DNA of 64,000 nt from Schoenoplectus triqueter. Taxonomy: Eukaryota; Streptophyta; Magnoliopsida; Poales; Cyperaceae. The notes under the pieces were generated by a model. It was not told where the DNA came from. It was given only the letters and a program-made list of their open reading frames with translations, and searched no databases. Where the stretch lies: assembly GCA_964058805.1 (NCBI GenBank), contig CAXKVV010002169.1, positions 278,718-342,717 on the forward strand, in the 5' to 3' direction. Positions 46,111 through 57,977 of the stretch are shown one piece after another (positions within the stretch are counted from its first letter, which is position 1; each line of letters begins with the position of its first letter). The position numbers and the translations under genes are program-made.

Positions 46111-46288
46111 CTTCATGCCCAGCATTCCATTGTGGGACTAATGGATTCATTCCGGGGTTAAGAAGCGACCTCTTCTGATCAGTGGGCCATCTCCTTCCTT
46201 GCTTTCCCTTCTCATGATTTATTATTAATCATTGATTTTATTTTCATTTATTCATCTACTCATCCTTGAAATTTTTCAAGGGTAAACA

Positions 46289-46293
46289 GCACT
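46289..46293. repeat. 5-bp target-site duplication, right (GCACT)
   Basis: Exact copy of 18303-18307 directly after the right LTR. Confidence 0.93.
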
Positions 46294-48107
46294 GTCACAA
46301 GAAAATCCTCAAAAGCAGCCCTAAAACGTCCCCAAATAAAAAACTTGCACAAACAAAAATTGATCCAAATGATCCCTTTATGTTTACTGTGACTTTATTT
46401 GAAAAAGTTCTTTAGGATATTTTCCATAAAAACCCAAACTATTTTTCCATTTGCATTCTCCTTTGGCTGGGATAAAATCTCATTTAAACTGGACCAATAT
46501 GTAAAAGTGACATGCATATTTTATTTTATATTCTTAACCACATAAAAAAATAAGGCTTAACTCCAAAAATTGAGATAAAAATATAAAGTTTAAGTCATTC
46601 AAATTGGCAAAAATATTCTAACAGAATCTAATTTCCAGGTTTTACCCTCCGACAAAGATTAGCCTAAAAGTTTTGTCTAAATTTGCTCAAATCATAATAT
46701 GATCCAAATGAAAGTTGTTTATAACAGTGACCTTTACAATTCTGTCCAATAAAAGTCATTAATGCATTTTTCTTAAAATTTTCAAAACATTCCTTGTCTG
46801 TCTTATTCCATTTTGCTATTGACAAAAAAACAACGGGTGCATTTTGTAAAGAGAAAGGATCGGTTGACAATGAGTTATTTTGACAAACTTGACAATGGAC
46901 CTCTAAATAAATATAAAAAAATTAAAAATATATTTATAGATGTGTTCTTCTAGATTTAGATTGATCGTCATTCAAATTTTATACAACTTTATTATCATTT
47001 GATAGTCCATTAAAGACCATCAAATTTTCATGCAATTTAAACAGTTCTAAATTAATGGTCTTTGATGGACTATCAAACAATAATGAAATTGCATGAAATT
47101 TGAATGATCATCAATCTAAAAGTATAAAAACACATCAATAAACTTTTTTATTTTTAAAATTTTATTTGTATTTATTTAGAAGTTCGTTGTTAAGATTGTC
47201 AAAGTAACCCATTGTCAATGGTCCCCATTCTTTTGTAAATACAGTGCATAAGTTTTATTTTATATTTCTGAAACATATGCCAAATAAAGCTTCATCGCAA
47301 AATTTTAAGGAAAATATTATTTTTTGAATCTTCAAAAATGAAAAAAAAAATAGTTCTGACAGCCTTGTTGCTTCAATTGCATTCATTTTCAAAAACTAAA
47401 ATTGATTAAAGAAGTAAAAGGTGGCCTCTGCATCGGTCAAATTTCGGAAAGCTTAAATGAAAACCTGAATCAAAGCAAAGCAGCCCAAATTCTTTTAAAA
47501 CCTATCGGGACAAAAGATTGGTAAACAGATACTATGTGCTCAACATTGCTCACGGCAAGGAAGCAAACACACTCAAATATCTGAAAAGACGCAAACTGAG
47601 CTAAAAATCAAAGGAATTGATGAATGAACTGCCTAAAGAGACGAGTTGTACCTGCACAGAGCCAAAATTGGGATATTATACTCCCCTCTAGAAATTTCGT
47701 CCTCGAAATTTCAAATGCCGTAGTAATTAAAAATTTAATTATATTGTTCTAGAGGTATTTAAGAATATCAATCGTTACTCTTTAAGTAGCAAGTAACTAT
47801 TAAATGTAATTTTATGCATGTTGAATATCAATTGTTGTACATTTGAACTTATATTTTATGTATTACATAATAAATGATTATGAATATATCATTTTGTCTT
47901 GTATTCATTTAAATTATTCTATAATTGAATTTTTTGAACGAAATGGACATGCGACCACTACTAATTAAACTCAGAGAGAAAAAAAATAAATAAGAACATA
48001 ACATGTAACGGAATTCGGCTTAAAATGTCTACTTCTTTGAAACTCTCAAACTCTAATAATTAAGGTTGAGCTGAAATACTAAAGAATAATTTTATACTTG
48101 TAGAACT
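46294..48107. other. AT-rich intergenic DNA between the two Ty3 elements
   Basis: No gene is recognised. It holds the foldback at 46864-47218. Near 47680 is CCCCTCTAGAAATTTCGTCC followed by TCGAAATTTC, a phrase common in LTRs of other plant retrotransposons, so part of this may be old LTR DNA. The short minus-strand open frame at 46664-46870 is not supported. Confidence 0.4.
46864..47218. mobile_element. Foldback/MITE-like element, 355 bp
   Basis: Long imperfect terminal inverted repeats. The left end TTGACAATGAGTTATTTTGA and the complement of the right end TTGACAATGGGTTACTTTGA match, and the similarity continues through CTCTAAATAAATA and into a central palindrome near 47000-47080 (GATAGTCCATTAAAGACC and its inverse). 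No coding capacity. Target duplications were not identified. Confidence 0.75.
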
Positions 48108-48640
48108 TAGCCCGGAACAGCTGGCTTAGCCACCAGCTGATTCTGATAGGCATCGAGAGCCCTTTTCCTTGAGACATTAGAAGCTGGACTTGTCATGAAT
48201 TGGGCTACTTACCTTGTTGCGCGTCTCCTCCTCCTGGGAGAGCTGGGAGGAGAGTTCATGATACCATTGTCAATGCCCTTCTGAGTCAGGGCAAATCCTT
48301 CTTCTTCTCCTTCCTCGATTAGAGAAAAGGTTGAGGAGGTCAAGGGAGCGGGAGCCACCATTGTAGAGGCCATGGTCACTGGGGATTGGAGAACCACTTC
48401 TTGGGGAATGGTTCCGAAGAAAATGAAATGTCTGCCTTCGGGCCCCTGAGAAGGAGTCACGGTGCAAGGAGCGAGCATCATGTTGCCGAAAAATGCCATT
48501 CTGCAAAACAAAACAATAACTTCATGTTCATTAGTCATTTTTAGAATATGAACAGCCATATAAATTACTTGAATATTATTTCTATTTTCCCCTTTCTAAG
48601 ATATGAGGAGAATCTAGGTCCCACTGGGCGTGCCAGATCC
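48108..48640 (-). pseudogene. Second Ty3 element: ORF1 remnant and primer-binding site
   Basis: The minus strand from ATGGCATTTTTCGG (start about 48499) reads a relative of ORF1 of the giant element, with FFGTIPQEV and SPRRRRRATR, then stops at 48211-48209. In a shifted frame SRKRALDAYQNQLVA continues to about 48112, where similarity ends abruptly. TTTTGTTTTGCAG again stands directly before the ATG, with TGACTAAT upstream. The primer-binding site is at 48617-48635, five bases from the LTR. Gag and everything downstream are missing. Confidence 0.8.
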
Positions 48641-49544
48641 TGTGCGACCCTTTTTCGCGCCTTCCTCACTCGGGAAAAGAATTAAAGTGAGAATTGCGGA
48701 AGAAGGACACGGAGATCCCTCTAATTGTGCATTTGGGTATTTATATGGATATGGAATGCACATTTAAAGGTTTTTAGATATTGCGGGGTCTTTTAGATTC
48801 CAATGGGCGCAAGCCCCCATTGTTAATTACCCTAGGCTACAAACCTCGAGGCACCTCTGGATCCAGAAAGGGGAATATAAATATAATAGTCACGCATTAA
48901 TTAAGTGGTCATGATAAATTAAAGGTATGGGAAAGGAATGTACACATATGTTTATCACAGAACCCTATATGTGCCTGAAGTTATGATATACGGGCTTATA
49001 TGAGGTAGCCTACACCTTAATGCCTTTTGGTTCGAGGGTGGCAAGTACCCATCTAAGCGTATGATGTCGAACATAAAATATTATATTAGTTCAGCATCAA
49101 GGCTTAGTTTATCAGCGGATGGACGGAAAACCGTGTAATCATCTTAACTGGTCTTCTAGATTATGAATCTGAAACCCTGGGCCAATTCATTAACCTAGGC
49201 GTGCTCTTTATTTCAAAGGCGGCACAACCTATCCAAACGCACAAAATTAAACTTGAGGCGCTCTGCCAGTTTAATCATTGAGGTTGGTATATCAGAAGGT
49301 GGGGTATTTTTATTTACTTGATCACCTTACTGATCTTCTAGACTATGGATCTGAAACACTGAGTCAATCCATGAATCTAGGTGTGTCCTTTATTTTGAGG
49401 GCGACACGACCCATCTAGACACACAAAGTCGAACATGAAGCACCGAGCCAGTTCGACATTGAGGCTAGTTTATCAGAAGATGGACAAAAATTATATATTC
49501 ATCTTAACTGATCTTTCAAGCTATGAATTTAGACATTGTGCTAT

Positions 49545-50260
49545 CTCATGGACTTGGATTATATGTTATCCTATTATACCACATCATATCATGTGTGCTT
49601 ATTATATTTATATCATATCATGCCATATCGTATTATATTTGATCATACTATCATTTAGGCCATTTATCATATTATGTAATATGTCATCATGTCATATTAT
49701 GATATATCATATCATCATGCTATATTATACATTATTATCATTATCTTATAGTATTATCTAAATTGTAATATCATATCATGTCATGCTATATATTATACAT
49801 TATTATCTTATGATATCATTTAATATGTTATCCTATCATCTGCTATTATATAGTATCATATTATATCATTATGTCATATTATTTTATGTTATATCATCTC
49901 TTTATATCATATTATACATATATCATAGTGTATTGTATTATATTATGTCATAACAAATTATATATATCATATTATATTATACAGCACGTCATGTTATATC
50001 ATAATATGGTATGCCATTGTCATATCATAGATCATATTATTATACTATTATATTATATAATCATATTATGACATATCATTTATTGTATTATTATATTATA
50101 ATATTATGATATATTATTTATTATATTATATTATATGATGTTATCTTTATATCATATTATAATCATATATTATACTATATTATATTATATATCATTATAT
50201 CATATAATATTTTTTTTATGATTATATATCATACCATACTGCATTATATTATGTCAGATC
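49545..50260. repeat. AT-rich low-complexity tract (ATCATATTAT-like)
   Basis: About 700 bp of variants of ATCATATTAT, TATCATATCATG and ATTATATTATA. Open frames across it are translated repeat and not genes. Confidence 0.85.
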
Positions 50261-51799
50261 TATAATATTTAGGCTATTAAAAAGCTATCATGCACTTGTA
50301 TTCCATTTAAAAGCGAATCCATATATATACATATATATAATTTTTTTGATATACATATTAATACATATATTTAATATATTTATAAATTATTATTTAACAT
50401 ATTATAATTTTTAGATAATATTTAGATATATTTCGTTATATAAGAACATGGTTTAAAATAGGAAATATATGAATGTTATTTTGATTTCGAATTTATTATT
50501 ATATTATGCTCCACAAAATAAAAAATATTTTTATACTGAAAAGTAGTGTGGAAAATATAAAATTTATAGAAAGAATTTTGAGTTAATTTGGGCCTTGGGA
50601 AAGCATCCAAATGAATTATTTTTATCATTATTATATTAATTCCGAATTTTTCTGTTATGGGCCATATTCATTTTTATATCTCCTTTTACTCTTGGGCCAT
50701 GAATATATTTGTTATTAGTACTGGGCCCGTTTCGATTTTCAGTTCATTAGGGCTAGTCTTATCATAAAGTTACGGGTTTTGGGTTTAAATTTATGTGAGC
50801 CAGTTATTTAAACTTTCCTTGGATTAATTATATTTCTTTAATTTAAGGCTGGATGTCATTAAGTCTCCCTCCGTAAACCTTAGGCCTAATATCGTTATTT
50901 TGTATTATTATGCATCTCGGGCCAAGATAGGGCCAGATATTGATTTTCTTTAAAGTTATTTTATTTGGGCTAATTATCAAGGCCAGGATATGCACATATT
51001 GCCTCTTTTTGTGTGCTAGACCGAGATTAAGGCTCATGATTAAATTTATTAAATTTTGGGTTAAGGTTTACGGAGTGAATATGTTATAATATTAGTTTCC
51101 ATGATCCTTATTCGCTGGACTAATTAGTTTAGTTTTTTTTTTGTTTTGTCCGATCTGGTCTTGAAACTGGACTTCTTCCTGCACCTTTTTCCTCTTCTCC
51201 AATGCGCCAAGATTTGCGCAGGCTGATCGCCTGGACTTATTTTTCCTGATAGTGTCAAAGTTCGTGCAAGGAGTAATCGCGGTCATATGATATCATGATC
51301 GTGGATCGACCGGTACGACTAAGAACACTTTGCCAACAGTATTCCAGCAGTAGTTTCACTATAGCCATCCATACGGTAGACTGTTAATATTTCATATTTT
51401 TATTATAGTTTGGCACCGACACGAGTTTCAATTATCACTTAATTCTTTTGTTAATGAAAATATTCCTTATCTCAATCACATCCTTTTGTTTTGTTAGGTG
51501 GTACCACTAGTCTTGTTTATTTTCGTGCTCATATACTATTCGGTACCGAGGTAAACATCCTTGTTCTGGTTCAGCCTGAATACCAGTTTTGTCACAAAAC
51601 AATTTCTTATCATATCCTCCTATTATTTTATAACTTGTCAGATACCAGTTGCATGCTTGGTTTCTCAGTGGATTATGTTGTTATTTTTTTATTTCACTGA
51701 TTATCGATATTCTAGTGTTCTAAGCTTAATTCAATTATCCATCCCAAGGTTCTTACTTATGGAGGAACAGTTCGCCATTCCCTAAATCCCTAAGTAATT

Positions 51800-53340
51800 T
51801 ACCTAAGCTCATTATATCTCTCTAATACATGGTGTTCTCTTGACTGCGTGTATTTCTCAAATTACCATGCATTAGAGTTCAGAATCTCCAGAGAAGAAAT
51901 GGTGTTGCTTCTAATCTGGGATTTGAGCTTAATTAAATTATCCAGTGATCTAGCAAATGGCTAAGAGTACCATGTACCATGGTCCTACTATTAGCTTTTA
52001 GATGCTAGCGTGTGGCTAAGAGTACCATGATAGATGGTCCTACTATTAGCCTTAATTAAACTGGTTTAATCATATATCTAACTTAAAAGCTAAAGTAGAT
52101 AAAATAAAATAAGTAACAAGTAACAGCAAAAAACTTAGAAAGGGATGAATTACGGAGTAAAAAAAAAAAAGAATAAGCAATATGAGGATAACGCATTTGA
52201 ATACAAAATTTCATCTCGCCACACTGGTTTTATTCATGATTATGATATACCAGCCTTGGAGAATCATCAATGATAAATCATCAATCCTCACCATTTTATA
52301 TCCACTTGACACCTGCAGTTAGGTGTAGAAACTAAAAAAAAGCAAGAGAGGATGCATTTAGAATAAGAGCTTTATTTCAACCTCTGGCTTTGAAGCATTC
52401 TTTGAATTATATTATATCACCAGATTAGAGAGTCTTGAACTCATTTTCATACTAATAAAAAAAAACAAATTATCATAGGGGGGTTTATCTGATCAAACCC
52501 AAATCAATACTGAGTTATTTGTATTGTTGATAAGGAATCAAGAACCCTTTTACACTTTTGCTATCAGTATCTATACCCCTGTAATTATAGTTTTCATATA
52601 AGTATAGATTTAAACTTTGAACAAACTGTAGTGAAATGAAATGGTTTGATATGAGTCTCATCGCTTTGCTAATCCCATACTGCCTCATTATCTTATTAGC
52701 TTAAAGAATCATAGACTCATATTATACTAATATTCTTACCAGCACGCAAATGACAAACAGTGTCAAAGAGATCTAATTAGAAAAGAGGAAGTCAAAAGGA
52801 GGAGCTTCATTTACAACTTGGATAGAGTTCTAAACTCATTCCCACATTTTGTATTAGCTCTATAATCTGACGTTTGCGCTGTCTATAAATCCAAAAATAC
52901 AAGTTAAAAGAGAAATAACATGAACAGATCCTCACTAACTCATACCTTTATAATAAGCAGTGAGTCTGTGGTATATGACTTTGGATCTAAACAAAGGAAG
53001 ATCGAACAAATAGAGAGAAAAGATGCCTTACTTCGTAAGAAAAAAAAAAAAAAAAAATTACCAAACATTACATATTTAGTTGAACTATATGTTCAGCCGA
53101 AATTGATTAAAGCATACAAGGATATATTCTATTCCATTACAAATGGAGAAAATCACTACCTATCCTATCTGACTCAGAAGCAAATTGAGGAGGTTCACTG
53201 GATTGGGAAATCTCCTCCAAGAGTTCCGATTTTGAATCTCAAAATTCGGACCTACTATTGGAAAAAAAGGTTTCTCGCTCGATCAGTATCTGGTCTCCTC
53301 TCCCCCTCTTTTTCTTATTCCCCAGTGCCTTTCTTATAGT
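51800..53340. other. Unmatched DNA within the second LTR
   Basis: Not matched to the giant element's LTR. It contains a 62-bp-spaced duplication of GGCTAAGAGTACCATG..ATGGTCCTACTATTAG (51959-52060) and an A-run at 53040. The open frame at 52920-53339 has a Lys-rich run and no family resemblance. Confidence 0.35.
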
Positions 53341-53342
53341 AG

Positions 53343-54059
53343 TTGGAGGCGGTGAGAGTAATCAGTGCAGGAGTTCACACCTGGCGTACACCAAGTGATG
53401 GTGTTGTTCGCCGGTCTACAGTGTTTTCATTCTTATCAGCATCGTCCAACTATTCCTTTACACGTGTCCTTGAGGGGAATCTGGGCGCCTCCTTTAATGT
53501 GGGGATATTGGGGGCCCAAATATCAAAACGTAACCCTTCCATCAGCTTTCAAACACCCCTGACCATTTTCTAGTCACTCGGTTATATCAGTGATAGGCGC
53601 CGTCAGAGCCTCACTTGGCTTGTTCCATACTCTAGGGATCCCACTCCTTTAATTGGTAGCGTTTTGAGATCGCCTGAGTGTCGAGAACGCATTTACACTA
53701 TCAATTTCAGATTTTCGACATTAGGTAGTGGTTCTCCTCTTTCACAAGCCGAGGTAAGATGCATCTTTCCCCTCACATTCCTTTTTTTTTTTATAACCCG
53801 ATTTGATTTTCTTTTAGTATCGTGCCCCCTTTTTCTTGCTCAAAATTTATGCCGAGAGAATCGATTTTCTAGCTCATCTCCCTCTTAACTTGGCAGCAAT
53901 GGTGCCTCGTCCTTCTGCGAGAAAGAGAAAGAGAAAGGTGACAAAAGAAGAAGGTGATAGTTCTTCTCGGTTGGGCGAACGCAGCGTTCGTGAGCCAATG
54001 CAGCAAGAGGGGAGTAGGCAGAGATTTGGTGCACAAAGACTAGGTTCGCCCTTTTTTTT
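53343..54059 (+). pseudogene. Coding-like, intron-containing gene fragment inside the second LTR
   Basis: A plus-strand segment with gene-like structure. One exon (about 53573-53755) reads ..IGSVLRSPECRERIYTINF.. to SQAE; an intron of about 62 bp (GTAAGA..TTTTAG) follows; the next exon (53818-54042) continues in frame with YRAPFFLLKIYAERIDFLAH, then a nuclear-signal-like RKRKRKV and a GT. An upstream open piece (53343-53573) ends at TTTTCTAG and may be an earlier exon. Product not recognised. It could be a captured host fragment or a remnant of an antisense extra gene like the one in the giant element, but no sequence similarity to the PMD gene is apparent. Confidence 0.4.
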
Positions 54060-55396
54060 TCTTTCCTTCATTCAATTAAAACTTTTGAAATGGACTGTGT
54101 AGTATAGGTAGATTAGGTTCACACAGTTATCTACCACCACTGACACGTATATCTATATTTTGAGTTTCATTTATAAGTAATTAGCTTAGGTATATGGATT
54201 AAATTAATGTTAATCCATGCTTAGTTAAGGGTTACTGTCAGGAACCGTTATAGATAGCCATATCATCTTTCTTGTGAACACATGCTTATGTGGCACTTCA
54301 TGAGAGGTGACACGTGTCCTTGGTGAGTCTCACATGTTAACTAGTTTTCTAGGTGGTGGGGTCCTGTATGCCACGCACCGGTGATGTCCAAAGAAATTGT
54401 TGAGGTGTCATCTCTGTTGACTGCCATATCATCCAAGTGTTGACGGGTCAAATGCTTAATTAACTCATTCCTTTTTTTTTTTACCATGTGTTATCATTGA
54501 CCAGTCAATTTGTTTTAATTTATTGGCCATGTCATCACCATTTGTTATTCCATTGCTGACGTGTCATCACTTGTGTGCTGTCATGTGGCGCATGTGGGAC
54601 CCGCAATCCATTTTCGTCTCTGGTGGGGTCTATCTGCCGATGTGGCATCAATCATTCCGTGCCACGTGTCACATCTAATTCAATAATAATCTGCCATGTG
54701 GCGGTCTTTGGTCAGCTCCGACTTTGTCTTATTCTCATTTAGTGCCTCCCATTTGCACCCAGCCTTTTCTCATTCTCCAAGTTGTACCCAAGATGTTCAA
54801 TGAGCCAATTAGAAATTATATTTTCCTGAATATTTGTTCCATATTTTATTTTAATACTTCTCTTGGTCCAAAAAGTCATGAAATTTTTACTAAAAATCAT
54901 AAAATTCTTGATCCGCATTATAAATATTTTTTAACGCCCATTTTGATCCTAGCTTCTTAGATCAAAAATTTATTTTATGACATGCTCCTTTTGTTCCACA
55001 TATAGTATCCCAAATTATAACTCCATATTTATGCCAATGGTGTTGTATCCCGATATTTCTTCCTTAATCAAACATCTTTGATCATTCTGATGCTTAATTA
55101 AGCACTGATCTAACATATCAGTACTTAAATCAGAATTTTAATTAGTCAAACACTGTTCATATTTAGTGTTCAATTAATTGTATAATTTCGATCTTCATGG
55201 GGACTCTGCATTGTACCATGAAGTCAAAAGTCTGATAGTAGTCATATCTGATTTACATCATAATGCCGAGTTTTGGCATAACATAGGAGTATTTGATACT
55301 ATGTCAGGATTTCTTTCTCTTTTCTCTTTTTTGTGCGGATGGCATATGGGTCCCATTTTCTCATGTTCATTTTCTTAGATATTTCAAAGGTAAACA

Positions 55397-56764
55397 TATA
55401 TCTTGGCTTATCTCACTTAATATATGACTAGTAAGATCTCTGGAGCAATGATTTAGTTAGAATGATCAAATAATTTGATAATTTTTTTGTCTTAGAATAT
55501 TTTTGAGTATTGAGATGAATCATTATAACGATTACTAAAACGTTATAACGATTCACTGGGCAGAAGCATTTTTCTTTGTTATTTAAACTCAATTTATCTT
55601 AACTATTTTAACCTAGTTTAAGTCTAACTAAAACTAAACCTAATATAGTCTTGATTAACCTCTTATATCTCATCATTAGTCTTGGTTCTTATACACTAAT
55701 TCATTTGCATTTTAATCGATCAATGCATAAACTCAAACAAGGTAAATTATAAAATTCAAGGTTATTTTGCAAATCGACAAATCAAAAAAAAATATTTAGT
55801 ATAACAGTTCTAAATAACCGATGCCAAATTACATGTTCGGAATTATTATTAGTTTTTTTTTAATTAATCTTTAGCAATGGTTATGTGTCAGAATCGTTGT
55901 TAAAGGGGTATTTAAAATGATTCTGAACCCAAAACCATTGTTAAATACACCTTTAACAAAGGTTTTGAGCCCAGAACCGTTGCTAAAGTTCCTTTAATTA
56001 TTTTTTAATTTAACTTTCTATACATATGACAAAGAAACTAAAAACAATAAATGTTATAAGAACAAATGACAAATAAGCATCGTGACATACATCACATTAT
56101 TCATTTAATAATTAATATAAAAGAAATATAATTATTCATATAATGAAAAATATATATTTACTAAAAATGCATCTTTTCTACTCAATAATATGAAAATCTA
56201 TACAATTTCTACGAAAAAACTGAACAAAAAAACTTCAAATAAACTTCAAATGCGTTTTTGAGTTTGAAGACTAGGTTTTTTTGCCTTGAAAATAACCGTA
56301 TTGACATCAGTATTTAACTCAATAGATCTCATCGTAATTTTTTGTGGTTGTATAGTATGTCTCAATCGGAGTTTCCTATCAAAAGTTATAGCCGTTTGAA
56401 GTTGAGATGGTCATATTTCAATTTTTATTTCTTCTCTCTTCTTTCTTTCTTATTTCTCTCTTCTTTCTCTTTGTCTCTCATCTCTCTTTTTATATATGAA
56501 AATAAATGACAATGAGTCGGTAATCTGTGGGATTTTAGTTTTTAATTTTGATTTTTTGATCATTGGATTGGGATGAACGAACTGTGAGATAAAAAATATC
56601 TGACAATTCGTGAGAGTTAATATCATTGATGGAGATCGATCTGTCAGAACTAAAAAGTTGCATAAACATTTAACAACGGTTATCTAATCAAAATCATTTC
56701 TAAATAGAGTAAATATATTGTAGCTACTCACTAAACCGACTCAAGATCCTACGGGTCGTTAATG

Positions 56765-56816
<52 letters not shown>

Positions 56817-57977
56817 GAGTCACCACCCGATATTCACCAGGAAAATACAAAGTTAATTATTTTTTCCCAAAGGAGAAGATTGGATTCGTGCATTGGTTAT
56901 GAGTGTGGAATGTGTTAGACAACATACTCACCTGATTAACTCGGTCTCTACTAATCTAGCCTCAAAAATAAAAATAAAAATACACAAAAATAAAAAAGAT
57001 GAAAGATAAATCGAAGAGATTGTTGCTTAAATCACAAAAACAATAACAGGAAGAAAAAGAGAAGAACAGTTTAACGTTTTTTTGAATATATTTAGAATGT
57101 TGGTAAGTCGGGTAAGTCTCCTCCACCGGACATCACTTCGGCATTTGAGAAGGAATAGCTTAATGTCTTAGATGATTGGGTTTTAGTTAAAATGTGGACA
57201 CTATCAAATGACTGATGGGATTACAACGCCAATAAGAAGACTTTGCTACGACCTATCCTTCTAGGCTTCACTCTTTTTTTTTTTTACGAAATTGATATTG
57301 ATCAAGACTTGTATTTTTTTCTCTCAAGTTCTTTAGTGGAGGTTGCTCTTTCTATTAGATTTGCTCACTCAAACCAGCCATGGAGATGCAAAGAGGTCAA
57401 TGAGGATATTTATAGGTGAGTTATGACATATAATGTCATAACACGCCATGTTATGCATGTGAGGGTACATTAATTGATGTTTGAGAGGGTCCAAATTATT
57501 TTTCTTATTTTAGAGTACTTATAACTATTTCTAATTGAGCAGAAGTTTATCATGAAATGCTAATGTAAATGCATGCAATGCTCATGTGATTATGAAAGTG
57601 TGCATGACTTTGTTCTTATATTCAAAGATTTTTAGGAGAAATAAAATGTACCTTAACATTTTGCGTAAAGAGTCACCTGCGATGAATTTGAATTTACTTT
57701 GAAGTCATTCACGAGTGTACTATATTTTAAAAATGAATTTCATTTAGAGGAATCCAGAAGCAAGATATGCACCATCGCCACTTTATTTTATTTTCATCTT
57801 GATTATATTTGTCATTAGATCTTAACAATTAAGTTATAAAATTTTTATATGATCAACGTTCAGTGTTCTATTAATGAAAGTTCCACCATTCCCCAATTAT
57901 TTTTTTTTCATAATTATAGCCTTTAAATTTTCACAAATTTAATATGAATTTTGACCAAGATAGATATTACAGGATAC
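55397..57977. other. AT-rich DNA with old DNA-transposon traces and TA repeats
   Basis: 55790-56720 carries repeated, inverted GCAACGGTTCTGGGC-like blocks (for example GAGCCCAGAACCGTTGCTAAAG and TTAACAACGGTT), typical of subterminal repeats of non-autonomous CACTA-like elements; clear CACTA ends were not found. A pyrimidine-rich tract lies at 56430-56500 and a (TA)n microsatellite at 56768-56813. The rest (56820-57977) shows no gene. Confidence 0.4.
56768..56813. repeat. (TA)n microsatellite
   Basis: About 23 uninterrupted TA units. Confidence 0.95.

Larger units (their letters stand above)
18308..46288 (-). mobile_element. Giant Tat/Ogre-type Ty3 (gypsy) LTR retrotransposon, 27,981 bp
   Basis: A complete element in minus orientation. 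Its 5' LTR is the right one (39223-46288) and its 3' LTR is the left one (18308-24568). LTR ends are TG...CA type, and GCACT duplications flank the whole. The internal 14.65 kb holds, in sense order, a primer-binding site, ORF1, Gag-protease and RT-RNaseH-RNaseH-integrase. On the opposite strand it carries a spliced plant mobile domain gene. A second RNase H of archaeal type, an extra ORF before gag, very long LTRs and an antisense extra gene are marks of the Tat lineage (Ogre, Retand, RIRE2 relatives). It is intact at both ends and young by LTR similarity. Two in-frame stops split gag-pro from pol. Confidence 0.95.
39223..46288 (-). repeat. Right LTR (5' LTR of the element), 7066 bp
   Basis: Same ends as the left LTR. 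The extra length is mainly a 790-bp segment (42691-43480), plus a 28-bp segment near 44911 and small indels. Elsewhere about 30-40 single-base differences from the left LTR were noticed, nearly all transitions. It carries the hairpin array at 39539-40158, the second hairpin field at about 40215-40800, the G-box cluster and the TATA pair. As the 5' LTR it should drive the genomic RNA. Confidence 0.95.
48641..55396 (-). repeat. LTR of the second, older element (6756 bp)
   Basis: Plus-strand ends TGTGCGACCC and AGGTAAACA match those of the giant element's LTR. Shared blocks include CTTCTAGAT..GAA near 49155, CGAGTTTCAATTATC near 51432 and TTTGCACCCAG..CCAAGTTG near 54752. Overall it is much diverged. 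It has an AT-repeat tract (49545-50260) and a 51.8-54.1 kb part with no counterpart in the other LTR. It lacks the TACTACAGAAC array but keeps one hairpin (CACATAT/ATATGTG, 48943-48973) whose loop contains ATCACAGAAC. No partner LTR or target duplication is in the window. Confidence 0.8.

Noticed and set aside
49435..50071. Open frames rich in Ile, Tyr and His
   Set aside because: Direct translation of the ATCATATTAT repeat tract.
55790..56720. Complete CACTA transposon
   Set aside because: Subterminal GCAACGGTT-type blocks are present, but no CACTA termini or 3-bp duplications could be confirmed.
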